A stretch of 41,706 nt of DNA, taken from NCBI GenBank assembly GCA_000433095.1, contig HF991473.1, forward strand, positions 1,766 to 43,471, in the 5' to 3' direction. Each line of letters opens with the position of its first letter. Within the stretch, counting starts at the first letter, position 1. Source of the stretch: Clostridium sp. CAG:967. Its GTDB lineage: Bacteria; Cyanobacteriota; Vampirovibrionia; Gastranaerophilales; Gastranaerophilaceae. A program made the position numbers and the translations under genes. Below are positions 33,518 to 41,706 of the stretch, one piece after another. The notes beneath the pieces are model-generated. The model was not told where the DNA came from. It searched no databases and saw nothing but the letters and a program-made list of their open reading frames with translations.

Positions 33518-34549
33518 ATGATTTTACCGATTAATAGCGTAAATAACAACATAAATTTTTCTGCAGACGGCAATGATAAAAATCAAAAAGCACTAGAATA
33601 TACACATGACACGCTTTTGAAAAATAATCTTGCCACTCGCACACGTATAGGCATTGATAAATTAACAAATGCCATGACGGTTTATCCGGCTAAAGGATTA
33701 AAGGGGAGTAAAAACGCTAATTTCTACGAATTCTTAACAATGGGAACTGTCCCTTACTTAGTCGGCAGTGCTATGTTAATGGGAGTTTTCAATGCAGCTA
33801 ACAAATTCTTTGCACCGTTTGCAAGGTCAAAAGCTTCTGCAATCGGACAAAAAATGGCACTCGGTGTATTATTTTACGGTATTGCAAAAAGTGTATCAAA
33901 ATCATTTATCAGCAAACCTGTTCAACTTATGACAGGCATTGATACAGAAAGACCTTATGCAAAAGTAATTTACGAACTTCCCGATGACATATATGATACC
34001 GATATTACAAGTATCGAACATCATAAAGTATTTGAAAGTGTAGAATTTCCACGCTGGGATTTACTATACGGCGACGAAGCAAAAGGCGAAAAAAGAAATT
34101 ACAGATATGACAAAATCGCTAAAAAACTCGGCATGGGAACAAATTTAAAAGATTCCGATCAGGAAGTAAAACCAAGAATAAAAGAAATAATCATAAAAGA
34201 AAACCTTGCTAAAAATATATCTTCCTATCTTTGGGCTGCAACCGGCGTAGGTTTGGCATTCCAAAAACCCTGGGAAAATTATTTCAAAGTAATGACATTC
34301 AAGTTCTGGAAAGGTAAAGAATTTGGAAAATCATTACAATCATTCGGCAAAAGCCTTGTTCAAAGTGCGAAAGCATTTTATAAAGGAGAAGGTTCAGGCA
34401 TTGAAAAACATGCAGGAAAACTTCTTTTAGGAGCAGCAGTACTATCATCTGTTTTAGGTGTAGTAAACACAATGTCAAGTTCATTAAAACCTTCAAAAGT
34501 TGATGCTGCCGATGTTATCAAAAAAGACAGTAAGTATGTGGTAAATTAA
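33518..34549 (+). CDS. Membrane protein of unknown family, first gene of the GH13 operon
   Basis: 343 aa from ATG 33518 (GGAG 5 nt upstream; the in-frame ATG 33482 has none). The N-terminus MILPINSVNNNINFSADGN is polar, without signal. Hydrophobic segments are at about 71-95 (MGTVPYLVGSAMLMGVF), 112-130, 233-250 (YLWAATGVGLAF) and 302-322 (LLLGAAVLSSVLGVVNTM), with a polar domain between. A block PRWDLLYGDE ... KIAKKLGMG ... LAKNISSYLWAATGVG aligns with IPWDLYKDEE ... KIGDRLGVD ... LAIQNNTLWMLTAGFA in the next protein, so the two are related. I know no characterised homologue. Confidence 0.75.
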   Translation: MILPINSVNNNINFSADGNDKNQKALEYTHDTLLKNNLATRTRIGIDKLTNAMTVYPAKGLKGSKNANFYEFLTMGTVPYLVGSAMLMGVFNAANKFFAPFARSKASAIGQKMALGVLFYGIAKSVSKSFISKPVQLMTGIDTERPYAKVIYELPDDIYDTDITSIEHHKVFESVEFPRWDLLYGDEAKGEKRNYRYDKIAKKLGMGTNLKDSDQEVKPRIKEIIIKENLAKNISSYLWAATGVGLAFQKPWENYFKVMTFKFWKGKEFGKSLQSFGKSLVQSAKAFYKGEGSGIEKHAGKLLLGAAVLSSVLGVVNTMSSSLKPSKVDAADVIKKDSKYVVN

Positions 34550-34550
34550 T

Positions 34551-37130
34551 ATGGCAAATCTCATTAACAATTACATATCTAACAGACCTACTGCTAACAC
34601 CTATCAGGTTAAGGAGCAGCCTAAAAAGCCTATGCCTGACTTTGATATCCAGCGTGAACTTGATAATAGGACATTTATTAAACCGCTTCACGGAAAAGGC
34701 AGACTTCTTAAAGGAAATATATTTAATGCACCTGCCATAATGGTTAAAGATGCTATATATGATACAAAAGCATTCAAACATGCCGTTAAAGGCGAAGCTA
34801 ACGATCATGAACTCGGCAGACTAAATGATGTCGGACTTAAAATCGGCGGACTTGCAATTGCAACTTATTTGTTTACAAAAAAACAAACTCCTATGACAAA
34901 GGGGATGGAATTTGTAGGTCTGGCATCATTTTTAGCATCAATGGCTATCTGGCCTAAACTTGCAATTCAGCTTCCTGCAAAACTTATTCATGGTGTAAAT
35001 GTACAACAGCAATATGAAGACAGTTTCGGAAGAAAAAAATCATTCTATCAAGATCCTCAATTCATACCTTGGGATTTATATAAAGATGAAGAAATCCAAA
35101 AAATCGGCGACAGGCTGGGTGTTGATAAAGATATTCCTAACCGCAGAGATTTCATTCAGGAAAAAATGAAAAAACTTGCAATCCAAAACAATACATTATG
35201 GATGCTTACAGCCGGTTTTGCGACACCGATTATGAGTGCGTTGATTTGTAATCAGGCTGAGCCTTACTTATCTAAATACTTGAATAACAGACAGAACAAA
35301 CAGGCTGATAAAATTCTTGATAATTTCTCAGATTATGTGAAAAAACATCAAGACAATTCTATTCGCAATAATATAGAAAAAATTATTGAGCTTCATAAAG
35401 ACAAACATATTGACAACGAACTTGCTGAATTAATAACAAATACATTGACTGAAGGAATGGATTTGGTCACAGCAGAAAGTTTTAAAGCTGATTTAAATGC
35501 AATTTTAACCGACGGAACATATACAATTGATGAAAATACAGCTAAAAATGTAACTAAGAGCCTTCAGAAAAAACTTGACGGTCATAAATTCAGTAAAGAA
35601 TTTATGGAAACAGTTATTCCTAATGAAGAACAAATGATAAAATTGTTCAGAGAAAATAATCTGTTTAATTCCAGCACCGACAAAGCAGGCTTCCAAAAAA
35701 TTATCGACAAAGTAATGCTGACTATTGAAGATAATGTAAATTCATATAACGGCAGAGTTCCAGAAGCTCAACGAGAAGAACTTGATTATGTTAAAAAATT
35801 AATCATAAGCAATAAAGGTGACAAACACCCTATAAAACGAGTTCTGAATAAACTTAAATCAAGCAAGCTAAACTCAACTCTTCAATCCAAATTACGCCAC
35901 GTTGCAAACTTAATCAGCGGATTTAAAGCCGAAACAGCTGCACTTGATGAGTATGCATTGAAGAAAGTAGGTTCCGCACCTGAAACAGTTGTTGCAAATT
36001 ACTGGAATAACATTTCTAAAGACTTACTGAAAACTTTCGGCATTACTCCAAAAGAAATTGAAAAAGTAAGGTTTGATGAACATTTAATGGGTGCACTTTT
36101 AAGAGAAAAATTCGAAAAGATTGCATCAGACAAACCTACATACGATAAAGTTATGGGTGAATTGATAGCGAAAGTTGCCCACCTTAACAGTGAAATTAAA
36201 CCAAGTGACTTGAATGCTCCAATATTAAAATTGGATAATTCTATGACAGATGCACAAAAACTTGCACTGCAAAGCAAATATGACAACATTGTGGATTCTA
36301 AATTCACACAATTTGCCAATGATATGAAAGAAGCAGGTTTCCATAAAACAGCAAGAGCTGTAATCGGTGTTAATGCCGGTGACAATGTCGGAACTCTTAA
36401 AAATATCCAAAAATCTTTTGCATCTGACAGGCTGCTTGGCGTAAAAAGTTCATTCTACAGGCTTATCAATGCTCTTGATATGTTCAGAAGAATTGCAACA
36501 ATAGAAACCAACGGTTCACCATCAATTAACAGCTTGCCTCGTGAGGTAAAAGAAGAGCTTATCGAATTGTGCAAACAGTCAGTTCTTGAAGGACATACTT
36601 CAGACAGTGCAACTAAATACTTTATGCTCAGAAATCCTAACCCGTCTCCTGATATGGATCCGCTTGAGGTTAAAGGCGGAAAAGTTGTTAATAAATATTT
36701 AGGACAACCGGTCGGTAGAACAGACATACCGGGTGATAAATACTTCTATCAGGATTTGATGAAATTCGTATTTGAAGATAATATGCACATTGATACTACT
36801 ACATTGTCAGAAAATAGTATTATAAAAGACGAAATTACAAAATACAGATCTCTTATTCTTGATAATATCGGCGGCGAATATTATTTCCCTAAACCCCGCC
36901 ACTTAATCAGACCGAAAAATAATAATGCAAGCTCCGAATTGAAATTCTTGTTAACAGGTATAGCTCCAAACGAACTGTTTACAAAAGCAGGTCAACAAGC
37001 TTATAACACAAGAAAATGGCTTAAGATATTCGGCGGCTTCGGCGCAGGACTTCTCGGCGTAACAGTATTGGCACAATTCTTCTTAGGAAAGACAAAAACT
37101 CCGGATAAAAAGGTAGCTAAAAATGATTAA
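34551..37130 (+). CDS. Large membrane-associated protein, paralogous domain plus helical extension
   Basis: 859 aa. The first about 250 residues share the domain of the upstream protein (hydrophobic about 93-135, the PWDLYKDEE line, hydrophobic about 222-245). Residues about 250-810 are long soluble helices (KNVTKSLQKKLDGHKFSKEF, VMGELIAKVAHLNSEIKPSD). The end carries one membrane helix (about 825-848, FGGFGAGLLGVTVLAQFFLG) and a Lys-rich tail. It starts one nt after the previous stop and overlaps the GH13 gene by 8 nt, so all three are translated together. Function unknown; a scaffold that holds the GH13 enzyme at the membrane is a guess from gene order. Confidence 0.75.
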   Translation: MANLINNYISNRPTANTYQVKEQPKKPMPDFDIQRELDNRTFIKPLHGKGRLLKGNIFNAPAIMVKDAIYDTKAFKHAVKGEANDHELGRLNDVGLKIGGLAIATYLFTKKQTPMTKGMEFVGLASFLASMAIWPKLAIQLPAKLIHGVNVQQQYEDSFGRKKSFYQDPQFIPWDLYKDEEIQKIGDRLGVDKDIPNRRDFIQEKMKKLAIQNNTLWMLTAGFATPIMSALICNQAEPYLSKYLNNRQNKQADKILDNFSDYVKKHQDNSIRNNIEKIIELHKDKHIDNELAELITNTLTEGMDLVTAESFKADLNAILTDGTYTIDENTAKNVTKSLQKKLDGHKFSKEFMETVIPNEEQMIKLFRENNLFNSSTDKAGFQKIIDKVMLTIEDNVNSYNGRVPEAQREELDYVKKLIISNKGDKHPIKRVLNKLKSSKLNSTLQSKLRHVANLISGFKAETAALDEYALKKVGSAPETVVANYWNNISKDLLKTFGITPKEIEKVRFDEHLMGALLREKFEKIASDKPTYDKVMGELIAKVAHLNSEIKPSDLNAPILKLDNSMTDAQKLALQSKYDNIVDSKFTQFANDMKEAGFHKTARAVIGVNAGDNVGTLKNIQKSFASDRLLGVKSSFYRLINALDMFRRIATIETNGSPSINSLPREVKEELIELCKQSVLEGHTSDSATKYFMLRNPNPSPDMDPLEVKGGKVVNKYLGQPVGRTDIPGDKYFYQDLMKFVFEDNMHIDTTTLSENSIIKDEITKYRSLILDNIGGEYYFPKPRHLIRPKNNNASSELKFLLTGIAPNELFTKAGQQAYNTRKWLKIFGGFGAGLLGVTVLAQFFLGKTKTPDKKVAKND

Positions 37131-38847
37131 TACAACAAACTTGCTTTCATTAAAATTAAATAGTATTAAACAGCCAGCACAGCCAGATAATCAGCCTGCT
37201 GTTACTACCCCTGATGTTAAATCATCCAATTCCGGATTAATCAGTGCATATCTCAACAATCTTGCTATGATGAATGTTCCTGCTGTTAAAAAATCAGAAA
37301 ACGCAGCACCGGTTAATTATCATAATAATCTTAGAACCATGTTCAGAAATAACGAAGCCAAAATTCTTGCAATAATTCCGAGAACATTTAATGCTAAAGA
37401 TTTAAACGGCAATGAATATATTGACGGAAACGAACAACGTGGAACTTTCCTCAATGCAATAGAAAGACTTGATGAAGTAAAAGCACAAGGCTTTAATACA
37501 CTTCACGTTCTTCCTATTCATCAGCCGGGAAGAATGAAAGCTATGGGTACAGCAGGTTCATTGTATTCACCGAAAGACATGCTGAAAATTGATCCTAACT
37601 TAATAGACCCGAAGGATCCCAGAAGTGATAAAGAACAATTTAAAGCTTTCATTGATGAGTGCCACAAGCGTGGAATTAAAGTAATGCTTGATATGCCAAG
37701 CTGTGCTTCATACGATATGTTCCTTGAAAAACCTGAACTTATGGCAATGGAAAGAGACGGTTTAGCAAAAACTCCGCAAGGATGGAATGATATCAGAATG
37801 TTCCAGCCCTGGGAAGATGAAGGAAAAAGAACTTTAAATCCTAAGTTACTGGAATTGCACAAACAATATGTTGATATGTGTATTGACTTAGGTATAGACG
37901 GTATAAGATCAGACGTTGCCAGAGCAAAACCCGTAGAATTCTGGGATGTTATAATACCTTATTCACACATGAGAGATCCTGAATTCGGCTGGCTTGCCGA
38001 AACTTATACTTATGAAGATGCTTCACCTCAGGCAAACATGCCTTATGACAGACCTGAAGACTCTTTAAGAGCAGGATATGACACAATTTACGGTCAATAC
38101 CACATCTTCCATGAATGGCCAAATGCAACCACATTTATGGACTATGTAAAAGAACAGCTTGATATGTCATACAGACTTCCGAAAGGTAAATCGTTAATAG
38201 GATCTTTTGCAACTCACGATGACATTTCTCCGATGTTCCACGGCGGAGCTGAATATTGCAACTTAACAATGGGATTGCAAGCAACTCTTCCAATGCTAAA
38301 CCCGTATATAGTTGACGGCTACCAAACAGGCGACGATTATTTATACCCTTATGAAGATAAATATAACCCAGAAACACAAACAGATAGCCATATTATGACT
38401 GTTCACAGAGGCAGATTGGATATCTTTAATCCGTCAAGAAAACCGGGCGGCACTCAACCTGCAATCGGGGAATTTATGACAAGTGCCTTTGCGCTTAAAG
38501 ATAAATACGCTGATGTAATTAATAAAGGTACATTCATTGAATTAAATAAAGAAAATGATAAAAATGATCAGGTTATTACCTACGCAAGACACTTTAACGG
38601 TAAAACTTTACTTGTAGTTGCAAACAAAAACATTAACCGTTCTGTAGCTTGTAGAATTAAAGTTCCTACCTTAAAAGCAAATCAAGAACTTAAAAACCTT
38701 CTTCCTTCATACGGAAAAGAAAGTCTGCTACAGGCAAGAGATAACGAATTATGCGTAGACTTAGGTCCTGCAAGAATTCACGTATTTGAAATTAATACAC
38801 CTAATATTGAAAAATACTGCGATAAAATATACAAACAAAACTTATAG
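37123..38847 (+). CDS. GH13 alpha-amylase-superfamily enzyme, GlgE-like features
   Basis: 574 aa. An Asn/Pro-rich N-tail (about 1-75) leads into a TIM barrel. AKILAIIPRTFNAKDLNGNEYIDG and GFNTLHVLPIHQPG begin it; VMLDMPSCASYD is region I (no His); GIRSDVARAKPVEFWD carries nucleophile Asp264; GWLAETYTY acid/base Glu293; FATHDDISP Asp366. The whole catalytic triad is present. ARAKPVEFWDVIIP resembles the KPxxFWxxLI line of GlgE (maltosyltransferase), and the missing His after the nucleophile sets it apart from classical amylases. It could transfer or hydrolyse alpha-1,4-glucans. No secretion signal, so cytoplasmic, perhaps bound by its two operon partners. Confidence 0.82.
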   Translation: MINTTNLLSLKLNSIKQPAQPDNQPAVTTPDVKSSNSGLISAYLNNLAMMNVPAVKKSENAAPVNYHNNLRTMFRNNEAKILAIIPRTFNAKDLNGNEYIDGNEQRGTFLNAIERLDEVKAQGFNTLHVLPIHQPGRMKAMGTAGSLYSPKDMLKIDPNLIDPKDPRSDKEQFKAFIDECHKRGIKVMLDMPSCASYDMFLEKPELMAMERDGLAKTPQGWNDIRMFQPWEDEGKRTLNPKLLELHKQYVDMCIDLGIDGIRSDVARAKPVEFWDVIIPYSHMRDPEFGWLAETYTYEDASPQANMPYDRPEDSLRAGYDTIYGQYHIFHEWPNATTFMDYVKEQLDMSYRLPKGKSLIGSFATHDDISPMFHGGAEYCNLTMGLQATLPMLNPYIVDGYQTGDDYLYPYEDKYNPETQTDSHIMTVHRGRLDIFNPSRKPGGTQPAIGEFMTSAFALKDKYADVINKGTFIELNKENDKNDQVITYARHFNGKTLLVVANKNINRSVACRIKVPTLKANQELKNLLPSYGKESLLQARDNELCVDLGPARIHVFEINTPNIEKYCDKIYKQNL

Positions 38848-38870
38848 AAGGCACACATTAAATAAACCAA

Positions 38871-38907
38871 AAGATGTAACTGTTTAATATAGTTACATCT
38901 TCTTTTT
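38871..38907 (+). terminator. Terminator of the GH13 operon
   Basis: Perfect 11-bp stem AAGATGTAACT / AGTTACATCTT, 9-nt loop, then CTTTTTG. It separates the operon from panD. Confidence 0.82.
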
Positions 38908-38956
38908 GATTTTTAAATATGTTTGCGCTAAAATATTCAGGCGAGGTATATAAAAA

Positions 38957-39313
38957 ATGCTACAAGAATTCATAAGTTCAAAAATCCACAGAGCAACAGT
39001 TACAGATGCTAATTTAAACTATGTAGGCTCAATCACAATTGATGAAACTTTAATGAAAGCTTCTAAAATTAAGGAATGGCAAAAAGTCGATATTTTAGAC
39101 ATCAATAACGGCGAAAGATTTCACACATACGTAATTAAAGGTAAAGCAGATTCCGGTATGATATGCTTAAACGGTGCTGCTGCAAGAAAAGTACAACCGG
39201 GTGATAAAGTTATTATTATTGCATACGGGTTATATAACCCTGAAGAAATGGATAACTACAAACCTACAATTATTATAGTGGATGAAAATAACAAAATAAC
39301 TAATACTCAATAG
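38957..39313 (+). CDS. panD: Aspartate 1-decarboxylase
   Basis: 118 aa. The proenzyme cuts itself at Gly24-Ser25 (NYVGSITID), and the new pyruvoyl group decarboxylates aspartate to beta-alanine for pantothenate and CoA. IHRATVTDANLNYVGS, GERFHTYVIKG, ICLNGAAARKVQPGDKVIIIAYG and the acidic end are all standard. GAGGT lies 9 nt before ATG. The last 14 nt overlap the convergent XRE gene. No panB or panC lies adjacent. Confidence 0.96.
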   Translation: MLQEFISSKIHRATVTDANLNYVGSITIDETLMKASKIKEWQKVDILDINNGERFHTYVIKGKADSGMICLNGAAARKVQPGDKVIIIAYGLYNPEEMDNYKPTIIIVDENNKITNTQ

Positions 39314-39614
39314 ATTTGTAAAAGTTATACATTAATTTTAAAAGCTTTGGATTATTATCTAAAGCTTTTTTTAATTCATCTTTCATTTCTTCATCAGAAA
39401 TGTCAGAAAAATAATAGAACTCCCAGGGGCGCACATTAAGGACATCACTAAGCTTTTGGAGAGTTTCAATAGAAGGTGAATATTTACCGGTCTCTAAATA
39501 ACTTAAACTTGGTGTTTCAATATCTATCAACTCTGCTAATTTTTCCTGAGTAAGATTTCGTGATTTTCTGATAAGCTGAATTTTTTTACCCAAAAGTTTT
39601 TTCAAATCTGACAT
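39300..39614 (-). CDS. XRE-family transcriptional regulator
   Basis: 104 aa. Residues about 9-63 form a Cro/C1-type helix-turn-helix: IRKSRNLTQEKLAELIDIETPSLSYLETGKYSPSIETLQKLSDVL, continuing to LNVRPWEFY. The short C-tail (about 70-104) is acidic and helical and may dimerise. It is divergent from the adhesin-like gene across 141 bp that holds a small palindrome (ACAT-A-ATGT, 39665-39673), so it may control itself and that gene. AGGAGT lies 6-7 nt before ATG 39614. Confidence 0.88.
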   Translation of the reverse strand: MSDLKKLLGKKIQLIRKSRNLTQEKLAELIDIETPSLSYLETGKYSPSIETLQKLSDVLNVRPWEFYYFSDISDEEMKDELKKALDNNPKLLKLMYNFYKSIEY

Positions 39615-39691
39615 CTATTACTCCTGACGTAATTATTTATTATTTTATAAACACTTGAGATATAACATAATGTAATGCTTTATTTTTTAAC

Positions 39692-39720
39692 TTGACTAAT
39701 AATGCAACATACGATATAAT
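39692..39720 (+). promoter_or_regulatory. Sigma70-type promoter of the pilin/adhesin gene
   Basis: -35 TTGACT (39692-39697), 17-bp spacer, -10 TATAAT (39715-39720). The predicted start is near 39727, giving a leader of about 29 nt with GGGAG before ATG 39756. Confidence 0.75.
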
Positions 39721-39755
39721 ATAAATAAATACATTAACTTTATGGGAGTAACTTA

Positions 39756-41706
39756 ATGTTTAAGATTAAAAAAGGTTTTACGTTAGCTGAAATGATGGTT
39801 GTGATGCTCATATTGAGTATAGTTCTTGCTGCTATGGCACCAGTAATGACAACTAGAAACAAGACCGATCAGACATCTCCATGGAGGTATTCCGAAGGTA
39901 ATTTGTCCGATGCTTACTATGGCTTGGGTGAAAGCCAGACAGCAATGATAGGTCAGCGGCAATTCGAGAATACTGACGAAACCGCTAAGTTAATTATTAA
40001 CTCATCCAATACCCGACCTGTTAGTATTGCATTTAAAAAGAACGGTGAGAATATAGCCAAATTATTTATTAGAAAAGATGCTGATGACAAGAGTTTCGTA
40101 CTGGGTGATGCATCAACTGAAAGTAAAAATAACACAGTTATAGGTTCCGGAACATTTTCTGAAGGTTCAGGTGATTTTAATACAATGCTCGGTTCTGATA
40201 CCATGTCAAGAACTACAAAATCATCTTATAACGTAGCAATAGGTACTTCTGCACTGTCAGGAGGCTATGGTACAGACGGAAATATTGCAATCGGCTATAA
40301 TACATTAAAAAATATAAAAGGTTTAAACAGAGGGCTGAATTATTGGCCCGGAAACGGCAGTATAGCGATAGGACATGAATCCCAAGCTTCAATTGGCGAT
40401 ATGACAGGACATAGGGGTAATACATCAATAGGTTATCAGTCATTAAAAACTTGCACAAGCTGTGGCGGCAATACAGGAACAGGCTGGGGAACTTTACGTC
40501 TTATAACTCAAGGTGACGGTAATTCCGCATTCGGTTCAAATGCCCTGGCTTCTATTTCAACAGGTAACAGTAATACAGCATTAGGCGAGTGTGCAATGAC
40601 TTTCTATTCATCAGGTACAGGTAACACAGCTGTTGGTAATTCAGCTATGGCACCTTCTGCAACAGGAAACTATAATACTGCTCTCGGTTTTCAAGCTATG
40701 GCTGAATTCACAACATCAGGTAACGGCAACACAGCGCTTGGTGCATATACAAACGTACAGGGTGAAAATTCTATCGCAATCGGCGGCGGCATTAATGAAG
40801 AAGGAGCTTCTGTTGCAGAGGGAAATCAAGCACTGGCTATAGGTTACAAAGCTTCATCCAAAGCTGACAACAGTATTGCAATAGGCAATACGGCAAAAAC
40901 ATCAGATAACGATGCAATTGCTATAGGTAACGAAGTGACTGCAAGCGGTGAAAGCTCAATTGCGATAGGAAGCCATGCAGAACAATCAACAACCAGTGCA
41001 TTAGGTGAAAAGTCAATAGCTATAGGCGATGGTGCAGTTGCAACAGGAAATGCATCTGTAGCTATTGGTAACAATGCAGAAGCAAAAGGTAATAATAATA
41101 TTGCTATTGGCAACTATGCTTGCAAAAATATGAAAGGTAGTAATAAAATTTGTATAGGTTCATTTGCAGGTTCAAATTCTTCTGAACACCAGGATGATGA
41201 TGTGGAACGTATATACATAGGCGGGGCATCAAAACTTAATAAAGGCTCAGCAGTACTCGAAGTCCATAATGATAGCAGTAAGAGAGGGAATTTTTCTAAT
41301 ACTGCTGTTGTAATACATGGCAATTTAGTCGTTAACGGATTAATATTTTCTTCAAATTCAAGAAACGGAAGCCATTTTGAATATCAATCCAGAGGTGATG
41401 ATAATGGTCATACAGGACACGTAATTCACTTTGTTGATAACAATGACACTATCAAGAATTATTACCGAAACGGAACTGTAGAAGAACGTAAAACTTCTGA
41501 TTCCAGGTTAAAATACGTCGGCAGTGAAAACACCTCAGGACTGGATAAAATTCGTCAGTTAAAAGTGTTTAACTATACTTTTAAGAAAGATGAAAAAAAG
41601 ACACCACATGTAGGTGTAATTGCACAGGATTTGCAAAAAATCTTCCCTGATGCAGTAAAAAAAGGGGCTGACGGATTTTTGACAATCCGTATGGAAGATA
41701 TGTTCT
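39756..41706 (+). CDS. Prepilin-like / YadA-head / peptidase S74 chimeric surface protein (3' end outside window)
   Basis: The frame runs from ATG 39756 (GGGAG 6-7 nt upstream) to the right edge, 650 residues seen. Residues 1-30: MFKIKKGFTLAEMMVVMLIL, a class III-type prepilin leader with G|F cleavage, Glu at +5 and a hydrophobic helix. Residues about 120-480: many AIG-type repeats (NIAIGYNT, SIAIGHES, NTALGECA, AIAIGNEV, SVAIGNNA), about 14-16 residues each, as in the left-handed beta-roll head of YadA-like trimeric adhesins. Residues about 580-650: SDSRLKYVGSENTSGL and HVGVIAQDLQKIFPDAV, the intramolecular chaperone (peptidase S74) domain, which trimerises fibres and then cuts itself off. 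The expected product is a trimeric fibre on a pilin-type stem. The last part of the S74 domain is missing. Confidence 0.88.
   Translation, partial: MFKIKKGFTLAEMMVVMLILSIVLAAMAPVMTTRNKTDQTSPWRYSEGNLSDAYYGLGESQTAMIGQRQFENTDETAKLIINSSNTRPVSIAFKKNGENIAKLFIRKDADDKSFVLGDASTESKNNTVIGSGTFSEGSGDFNTMLGSDTMSRTTKSSYNVAIGTSALSGGYGTDGNIAIGYNTLKNIKGLNRGLNYWPGNGSIAIGHESQASIGDMTGHRGNTSIGYQSLKTCTSCGGNTGTGWGTLRLITQGDGNSAFGSNALASISTGNSNTALGECAMTFYSSGTGNTAVGNSAMAPSATGNYNTALGFQAMAEFTTSGNGNTALGAYTNVQGENSIAIGGGINEEGASVAEGNQALAIGYKASSKADNSIAIGNTAKTSDNDAIAIGNEVTASGESSIAIGSHAEQSTTSALGEKSIAIGDGAVATGNASVAIGNNAEAKGNNNIAIGNYACKNMKGSNKICIGSFAGSNSSEHQDDDVERIYIGGASKLNKGSAVLEVHNDSSKRGNFSNTAVVIHGNLVVNGLIFSSNSRNGSHFEYQSRGDDNGHTGHVIHFVDNNDTIKNYYRNGTVEERKTSDSRLKYVGSENTSGLDKIRQLKVFNYTFKKDEKKTPHVGVIAQDLQKIFPDAVKKGADGFLTIRMEDMF

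Noticed and set aside
40844..41323. Minus-strand frames (40844-41113, 41114-41323) near the right edge
   Set aside because: Antisense shadows of the AIG-repeat region; the repeats create long open antisense frames.
39756..41706. Prophage tail-fibre interpretation of the S74 protein
   Set aside because: No phage structural, integrase or lysis genes are nearby and the protein begins with a prepilin leader; a phage origin of the S74 module alone remains possible.
1..41706. CRISPR arrays, tRNA or rRNA genes, insertion sequences, attachment sites
   Set aside because: Looked for regular spaced repeats, cloverleaf-like segments and transposase motifs on both strands; none seen, though a small RNA could escape reading by eye.

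Overview
The window is AT-rich (about one third G+C by eye) and comes from a Gram-negative (diderm) bacterium: it carries KDO sugar genes (kdsD-kdsC), uppP, a TolC-type outer membrane channel, an AsmA-like protein and haemagglutinin-type exoproteins. Prepilins with the signature GFTLAEVLVTLGIIGVV, together with several families I recognise only as lineage-specific membrane-linked proteins, point to a gut member of the non-photosynthetic Cyanobacteria (Gastranaerophilales / Vampirovibrionia, 'Melainabacteria'). That assignment is inference. No rRNA, tRNA, CRISPR array or insertion sequence was recognised.

Layout. 1-8.9 kb: two paralogous filamentous-haemagglutinin-type exoproteins (the first cut by the left edge) flank a large two-membrane-segment protein with a beta-repeat loop and a short DXP-synthase-like enzyme. 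9-14.8 kb: a pyruvate/2-oxoacid decarboxylase, an AsmA-like protein, a WG-repeat protein and a thioredoxin. 14.8-17.2 kb: a divergent zinc switch, an ArsR/SmtB sensor and a P1B ATPase, with three operator-like repeats. 17.2-21.7 kb: a flavoprotein, a divergent GH77 (amylomaltase-like) protein with a C-terminal membrane anchor, a radical SAM protein, a small secreted protein and a zinc-ribbon protein. 21.8-26.3 kb: a drug-efflux locus, tolC-like divergent from marR-emrA-emrB. 26.3-28.8 kb: a type IV pilin-like gene knocked out of frame by a 10-G tract, an ArsB/NhaD-type permease and an OadG-like small subunit. 28.8-30.7 kb: a lipoprotein, a membrane-anchored ADP-ribosyltransferase-like protein and a small unknown. 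30.7-33.4 kb: kdsD-kdsC-queD-uppP. 33.5-38.8 kb: two related membrane proteins and a GH13 (GlgE-like) enzyme in one tight operon. 38.9-41.7 kb: panD, an XRE regulator, and a prepilin / YadA-head / peptidase-S74 chimera cut by the right edge.

How parts work together. The zinc sensor and exporter form one switch. The MarR regulator sits on a perfect dyad between itself and the TolC partner of its EmrAB pump. The KDO genes and uppP serve envelope synthesis. The least explained part is a possible regulon: the same A-tract plus TATTTACG element lies upstream of the anchored GH77 protein, of the ADP-ribosyltransferase-like protein and of the membrane-protein/GH13 operon. It suggests co-expression of membrane-tethered alpha-glucan enzymes with a possible protein-modifying enzyme. 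At least four genes (9038, 13537, 15130-minus, 20747-minus) have a TANNNT hexamer exactly 6 nt before ATG and no Shine-Dalgarno, which suggests leaderless mRNAs.
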